NCBI RefSeq assembly: GCF_022376445.1
Contig: NW_025954994.1
Coordinates: 1-64,000, forward strand
Direction of reading: 5' to 3'
From: Fomitopsis serialis
Lineage: Eukaryota; Basidiomycota; Agaricomycetes; Polyporales; Fomitopsidaceae
DNA: 64,000 bases
Below the pieces are notes generated by a model. That model had not been told where the DNA came from and ran no database searches. It saw only the letters and a list, made by a program, of their open reading frames with translations. This document shows, piece after piece, positions 58,835-64,000 of the stretch. Position 1 is the stretch's first letter; every line of letters begins with the position of its first letter. The position numbers were made by a program, and so were the translations under genes.

Positions 58835-58931
58835 GGTAGATGGAGCTTGAGACGCGGTTCAACTCAGACTGCGCAGATAGGCCGACCATGGGAGCTTCGG
58901 AGGGCAAAAAAGCAGTTGAAACGCCACCAGA

Positions 58932-59020
58932 TCCTTCGAGCCGGGGTCGAACCAGCGACCTTGAGATAGCGGTAAGTATCCGATTACAGTCTCACGCTCT
59001 TCCAGCTGAGCTATCGAAGG
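58932..59020 (-). tRNA. tRNA-Tyr (GTA), intron-containing, copy 2
   Basis: Same acceptor arms (CCTTCGA/TCGAAGG), T arm and anticodon GTA as the copy at 42062. The D arm is the usual AGCTCAGCTGG. Its intron is about 16 nt and differs from that of copy 1 by an inserted TTAC. The 5' end lies 56 bp from the second 926-bp element. Confidence 0.92.
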
Positions 59021-59076
59021 TGACTCGCAGCGTTGTCTAAGGCCCATCACAATTCGTCTGTGGTTTGCGGTCGTTA

Positions 59077-60002
59077 CAGCGGTTTTCAGAACTATGCGGA
59101 ATCGCGAGAAAAACGAAAACGCACCTCGGGCACTGGACCAGCGCCCCGAGCCACGATTAGATTAGATAGTGGCCAAATCTGGAACTGATAAGCTAGGCCA
59201 TTTCGGTCAGCAGGCATACGAAATCACAGTCGTTACATGTAAATGACAACAAGATGGCAGCGAGCTACGCTGACACACCAATGCAGCAGGAAAAACGGTG
59301 GAAAAGTAGGGCTCACAATGCGCGGCGCGCAATGTATATAATATAGCATATATAGTAAGTGTGGGTAGCTGATTATGTAAACAACATACAGTAAGTACGA
59401 ACGACTCAGTTGCTCTAACGTAAGTAGTACATATACATTCAGTCCGCGAACAAGATCTTTTGACTTTCAGACATGAATAAATGAAATCCGGAGTGAAGCA
59501 GCACGTTGAGCAGGACCCATTCTGTGATGAATTGATAATCAATGTAAGTATACTATATTGTTGCATGGCAAGGGCAATGTTGTGCACATTGGGTGTTATG
59601 ACCAGGGTAAATGTGGAGCACAAACAGCTTTACATACATCTTTGGCTGTCTAAATTACGGTCCAGTGCGAGGACCATTGCTAGATGAGCTCTGTTGGTTT
59701 TTCGAGTAAATTTGATCAAGTGGTTCCATCCGAGGCTAAAGTGAATGGTCATTGGATGGGGAAAAGATACCAGACCTCTGCATGCCTTATTTACATACCC
59801 TTCCCATTTTTGTTCACAGTCGACTTCACCCTGAAGCTTGTTACATCGCTCGCTCGGAGAGGCGGGACGCGCAGCGTCGTATCAATATAATGGCTTCCTA
59901 ACTCGGACTGCATCTAATCTAATCGTGGCTCGGGGCGCTGGCCCAGTGCCCGAGGTGCGTTTTCGTTTTTCTCGCGATTCCGCATAGTTCTGAAAACCGC
60001 TG
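59077..60002 (-). mobile_element. 926-bp TIR element, copy 2
   Basis: Inverted relative to copy 1 and exactly the same length. It shows the same 91-bp TIRs, the same single TIR mismatch in the same arm, and the same internal frames. TA flanks both ends (59075-59076 and 60003-60004), and the rebuilt target reads CGTTAACC. It is inserted between the tRNA-Tyr gene and the MYND gene. The near identity of the copies points to recent movement. Confidence 0.93.
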
Positions 60003-60548
60003 TAACCAAGGCCCTATGTACAGTACTGCAGTGGATCTGAGCACTCACGGACCTATAATATGTAGCTGCAGTCTGCGCTGCAGATTGAATTGCACAACGT
60101 GTTCTGTCAATGGCCTAGGGACGCACTCGTAGCATGAATCGCGCATCTCGCGTCCCTTGTAGGCATTTCAGTCGGTCCGTAGAAGGGTTTCCCGCGCGCC
60201 TTACCGCATTTAGAAGGACTACAAGATCATGAATTGAACATGATTAGAATGCATCACAAATTACAGTCTGTCTCGAATGGAAGTGAGCTACAGGCAGTGA
60301 GATAGCAGCAATACGAAGCACGCGCCAGTAGTAAGTACCCGGCGAAGTATATTACAATACACTTGGTAATACGGAGGCGTCCATCAAAAAATCTTCAGGT
60401 ACACGACATCGCCATGGCTGATGTTGTATATTGACCGTGGACCAGGGCTTCCAAGATGAGCGTTGAACGTTGAACATTGGGCACTGGCTGCGGGGGTTTC
60501 GAGAGAAGAGGCCGACGAACGCGGCCGGTATTCGTGAACAACGCATCT
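60003..60548. other. Intergenic, element copy 2 to MYND gene
   Basis: No gene is recognised. It includes the 3' flank of the MYND gene. Confidence 0.5.
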
Positions 60549-61379
60549 TCACGGCCATACCCACTTGACCTTCTTGGGGGTCTTGCATAGCACTTTGTGC
60601 TCTGGCCAGTGTTCTCTCTGGCAGGTAGCGGAGCAGTATCTAGACATCGATGCAAGGAAGTCGAAGTCTAGTGAAGAGATCATCGGCACATATGATGAGG
60701 GACCGACCTGGTGAGATCGCACCCGCTGCACTTCAATGTGGGCATATCCGCCGTCTCCTCGCGCTCACAGCCTGCGCAGGCGGCCATCGGCGGGAAATCG
60801 AGCGGATCTTCCCGCCAACGAAGGCGGCGCGGCGTCGGGGAGCCTGTCTGGCGCGCAAACAGTAGCTGGACGGCACGGAGTGCGTCCGCGCACGGACCGG
60901 CCCTTGGGTCGCAAACAAAGTGATACTGTCGTGAGTAGTTGGCGAGCCATGTCCAATTGCAATCTGACTTAAGCTCGATGCGAGTACGTACCCAGATCTG
61001 AACGAACGGAGGTGTATTGGAGCATGCGGAAGTCACGTCCTGCTGTGACATCCGTGCGGGCTGGTCTATGGGCCAATCAGCTGCAGATACGTGTGCGAAA
61101 ATCGTAGGACACACCACAAAACTCGCAATACCATTTCTGCGTATGCTTGAGGCTGGGGTAGTACAGGTTGATGAAGTCGGTTGCGTAGCGTCGGATATCG
61201 GTGGGTGGCAGGTCTGGACGCGGTAGCTTCAGTCGAAACTCGATCTCAACGCGCCGTCTGTCGTCGCCGAAGCGGTCATCAGAGATGGGGTCGTTTTTCG
61301 ACGAGCCGTACAGGCACACTCCAACGCGGATGTAGTCAGGCCCGTCGGGTAGGGCAGCGACTGTAGAATTCGTGGACAT
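60549..61379 (-). CDS. MYND-type zinc finger protein
   Basis: The first ATG of the frame (61379) gives MSTNSTVAALPDGPDYIRVG. Three introns follow. Middle parts read RRVEIEFRLKLPRPDLPPTD, DVTSACSNTPPFVQIW and NWTWLANYSRQYHFVCDPRA. The C-terminus is a full MYND finger: CAGCEREETADMPTLKCSGC, DLTRYCSATCQREHWPEHKV and LCKTPKKVKWVWP. MYND fingers bind proline-rich partner proteins; no other domain is recognised, so the role is unknown. One splice junction (acceptor aag before SDCNWTW) is my best fit. Many short MYND-only proteins of this kind occur in basidiomycetes. Confidence 0.85.
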
Positions 61380-61720
61380 ATTTGGGGGCGCTGGGAATTT
61401 CAGTCGAGCTGGACGTGAGAGATTGAGCGCTGAATGTTGAACGATGGACGTTGAGGCCAAGGGAGAGGCTCAGAAAAATACCTGATGCAGCGCGACGCGA
61501 CTCGTCGCGACGTGTGTCATCAGAGATGACACACGCGTCGCGACCGTGACGCGCCGCAGACCGTGGCCAACCTGAACTCATCTTTACATAACATGAAGCT
61601 ATACTCTTGTTCATCCGGTGGCGCAGCGCATGTCGTTGTGACAGACTCATAAAAGCGATGTTATGAAGCAGTGCGAACTGTGCGTACAGAATACGCGCAT
61701 GCGCGGCCCCCACGCCGATA
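61380..61720. other. Upstream of MYND gene
   Basis: 341 nt of presumed promoter between the MYND start and the MITE. It contains a hairpin-like GATGACACACGCGTCGCGACCG region near 61530 opposite CGTCGCGACGTGTGTCATC near 61506; arms of about 9-12 nt overlap a GCGTCGCGA repeat. Confidence 0.5.
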
Positions 61721-61986
61721 CTGTAGCGAACCCCACAACCCGGATGTCACGCGTCACAAGCCCGCCGCCCGCCGCCGCGGGGACGACATGTTACACGTCA
61801 CACCCGACCCCGCCGCCGGCGCCAACACTGTCGATAGGTGCTAGGAGCGGCGCCTGCGGCGGGCACAACGACAAGACCGCCATCCGGCGGGCGCGTCACC
61901 CGTCACACGCGTCCCCGCCGCTGCACCGGATCGTGTAAAGCCTGTCACACGTCACACCCCCATCCGGGTTGTGGGGTTCGCTACAG
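61721..61986. mobile_element. 266-bp MITE with TA flanks
   Basis: Inverted repeats of 26 bp start CTGTAGCGAACCCCACAACC at 61721 and, in reverse complement, at 61986. TA flanks both ends (61719-61720 and 61987-61988); the symmetry extends to GATA/TATC, so the exact boundary may be 2 bp further out. ACACGTCACACCC occurs near both ends as a subterminal word, and the centre is rich in CCGCCG. It is unrelated in sequence to the 926-bp element but shares the TA target pattern. Confidence 0.85.
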
Positions 61987-62342
61987 TATCCCCGGTGTGG
62001 CCAGCGACTCAGCCACACGCGGGCGCCAAAGCAGCGACGAACTCAACATCACTTTGACCACTACCACAACTTGACGGTACACTGTCTTAGACTTACCGCT
62101 ACGGTGCGTTGTAGCATTTGGTAAGTCTGTTTGACAAGTCTCGGATGTCAACACCAGTGCTTATGCCCCACGAGCGGTCAGGCTGCTAATAAGCTGTAGT
62201 CGGCAGCGGATCCCACGCAAGTGACCGAGGTCAACGCGCTGCAGTCGCTGTGCTTTCTCTGGGACTAATGTGAGTTCTCTGGAATCTCTGTTATAACTGC
62301 CATGAATATATTGTAGACTCGCCAGTGAACGCAACGCCGGCC
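61987..62342. other. Intergenic, MITE to F-box/LRR gene
   Basis: 356 nt with no recognised gene. A GTGAACGCAACGCCGGCC stretch just before 62343 is in frame with the F-box gene but lacks an ATG; a small upstream exon ending in front of it cannot be excluded. Confidence 0.45.
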
Positions 62343-64000
62343 ATGCCAACGGAACGACGTGTTTCGCTGCCACCAGAAATTCTAGCCCAAATCATAGATC
62401 TTACGCCTCGAGAAGTAAGGCCTGTGTGCCTCCTACTATCTCGAATGCTCCACGACCTTGTCGTCCCTCTGGTCTTCTCATCAGTCACCGTCGAATTTGG
62501 AGCCTGGGAGTACAGTTATCATGATGAGGCAGATGATGATGACGAGGACGAGGATGACGACGTACATTTCAATTCTTCAGGGATCCCGGGGCTGGCGAAA
62601 GAGGGGCGGAGTTCCAGGTCCATCGATATTCTCAAACACATCATGGAGGATTCGAATTTTGCGAGGGTTGTCAAGAAGCTAGAAGTACGTGCCTACGAGC
62701 CGAGGGAGAACCTCCGTGGTTCTGCCTTTGACCTGCGTAAGTGTTGAAGGCACTGCAGATTGTCGTGTATTAGACAATGCTGACGCTCGCCTATAGGATG
62801 TCTGATGCTCGCCACGTACCATTTGTGTAACTTGCACTCGCTGGTGTGGTATGGGGAATGCCCGACCCCTTCTCTCGAGATCCTCGAATCACTGGGTAGG
62901 ACATGCCCTTTGCTACATGAGGTTGCTCTTCCGTAAGTACATCTCATTGTCAACAATCTTTATATCTTACGTTCTGAACACGTCGTTCTCTCCTCCTAGA
63001 TGCTTAGCATTGAAGGGTCTTCCGCTGCGCGGCCTCAGAGCTCTGCGCTCGATAATCGATAGCGGCACACACTTGATCAAGACTCCTGTAGATGATCTGG
63101 ACGTCGCGGAAGATTCCTCCATTTACCTTCACGGAGAGTCCCTACGGAAGGCTAGCCTCCCAGCCACGTGGATAACCAGAATCCCGCCTCGACTCTTACC
63201 CAACCTCACACATGTCGAGTTGTTATACCTCGACTTGGAGTCTGTGGAGCGGCTCGGACCATTCCTCAAGGGACTCGCTCAGTTGCAATCACTGACAATC
63301 AGCTTAGACGAAGTCATCGCGGATGCAGTCCTGACAGTCCTGGCATCGTCGCGCGACCGTAATCCGCGATTGACCGAGCTATGCTTGCAGGACATGCTGG
63401 TATCATGGGCCGACGGCGGCTACTCGTATTCATTGGAGCGCCGATTGCTCTCAAAAATCCTCTTGGGAAGACATGCGTTGCGGCGTTTTCGCCTTAATAT
63501 GTATGCATGTCCTGAGGCCCGTTTGATTCCTTACCTGGCCATCCTTGCAACACTTAAAAACCTCGAGGTTCTGGAGCTTGCCTTGATCGCTCCGAGGGGA
63601 GTGCTCACCTGTGACTTCATGAGCACTCTGGCTTGCCACTTGCCCAATGGACTTACTGGCTTGGTAGTCAATGTCTGCGCCGACGTCTTCGAGCCGGATG
63701 CTCTCGATCTCATCGTGCGTGCCTATCACCATACCTCCGAGAGGCTTACCGACTCGCACCTTCGTTTCAGTGGTCAAAACTCCCTCGGCTGGGCTACCTC
63801 CACCTACGGACCCCCGCCGACCTCCCATCAATCCGAGACCTGATCGCCAGAGCGCGAAACCTGAAGGTCTTGGGTCACAATGGACGGTTGTACGGCGTCG
63901 ATTACCGGGCCGGCTCGCCTGAGCTTACGGCGTGGCCACGAAGTATGATCTTGTTCAGGAGAGCTGAACTCTACGGATTTCCGGAGTGGGAATGGTTGAC
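62343..64000 (+). CDS. F-box / LRR-like protein, 3' end outside window
   Basis: Starts MPTERRVSLPPEILAQIIDL with an F-box (PPEILAQIIDLTPREVRPVC, then SRMLHDLVVPLVFSSVTVEF). An acidic run of Asp/Glu near residue 65-75 follows. Introns lead to CLMLATYHLCNLHSLVWYGE and CLALKGLPLRGLRALRSIID. Leucine-rich repeat-like segments then recur (NLTHVELLYLDLESVERLG, LQSLTISLDEV, LKNLEVLELALIAPRG). A further intron (gtgcgtgcc at about 63716 to tttcag near 63770) is needed, after which WSKLPRLGYLHLRTPADLPS and ELYGFPEWEWL run to the window edge with no stop. It is a likely substrate receptor of an SCF ubiquitin ligase; the substrate is unknown. It is not a close paralogue of the other two F-box genes. Confidence 0.82.

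Noticed and set aside
61506..61560. GCGTCGCGA-containing inverted words upstream of the MYND gene as a mobile element
   Set aside because: Arms are short and there is no flanking duplication; noted only as a hairpin-like region.
1..64000. CRISPR array, bacterial operon or prophage
   Set aside because: All recognised genes are intron-rich eukaryotic genes, and no regular direct-repeat/spacer pattern is present.

Overview
The window is fungal nuclear DNA, most likely from a mushroom-forming basidiomycete (Agaricomycetes, possibly Polyporales). The genes are split by many GT-AG introns of about 50-65 nt with very small exons between them. The families also fit: ATG13, CTU1/NCS6, Zn2Cys6 regulators, cytochrome P450, a PTR2 peptide transporter, DUF4238, and F-box proteins with no recognised substrate domain. 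The order level is an inference from family resemblance, not from a search.

Layout. 1-10.6 kb holds three tandem plus-strand copies of a WS/DGAT-type acyltransferase: A is a 3' fragment with three one-base losses, B and C look intact. An F-box gene lies between A and B, and an aquaporin between B and C. 11.0-16.5 kb holds two tandem minus-strand paralogous Zn2Cys6 transcription factors. 18.2-21.4 kb holds CTU1 (minus) and, divergent from it, a second copy of the F-box gene. 22.3-31.3 kb holds a mitochondrial dicarboxylate-type carrier, a P450 and a large Zn2Cys6 regulator, all on the plus strand; the regulator has a 992-nt intron and an apparent frameshift. 31.6-34.1 kb is a DUF4238 gene split by a 926-bp terminal-inverted-repeat (TIR) element. 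36.7-42.1 kb holds an FtsJ-like methyltransferase, a PTR2 transporter with an 842-nt intron, and a tRNA-Tyr. 42-52 kb is gene-poor and repeat-rich: strand-skewed GC-rich minisatellites, an 866-bp palindrome, a degraded lineage-specific gene and a 2.8-kb TIR element. 52.1-64 kb holds ATG13, a JmjC protein converging on a SAM methyltransferase, a second tRNA-Tyr, a second copy of the 926-bp element, a MYND zinc-finger gene, a 266-bp MITE, and an F-box/LRR-like gene that runs off the end.

The genes do not form one obvious pathway. The acyltransferase array with its aquaporin is the only clear lipid/membrane grouping, and the two neighbouring regulators could control it, but nothing in the sequence proves this. 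The most striking content is mobile: at least four different TIR elements are visible with target-site duplications. One of them is present twice at the same length, and its insertion inside a coding exon can be undone on paper to restore a continuous reading frame.
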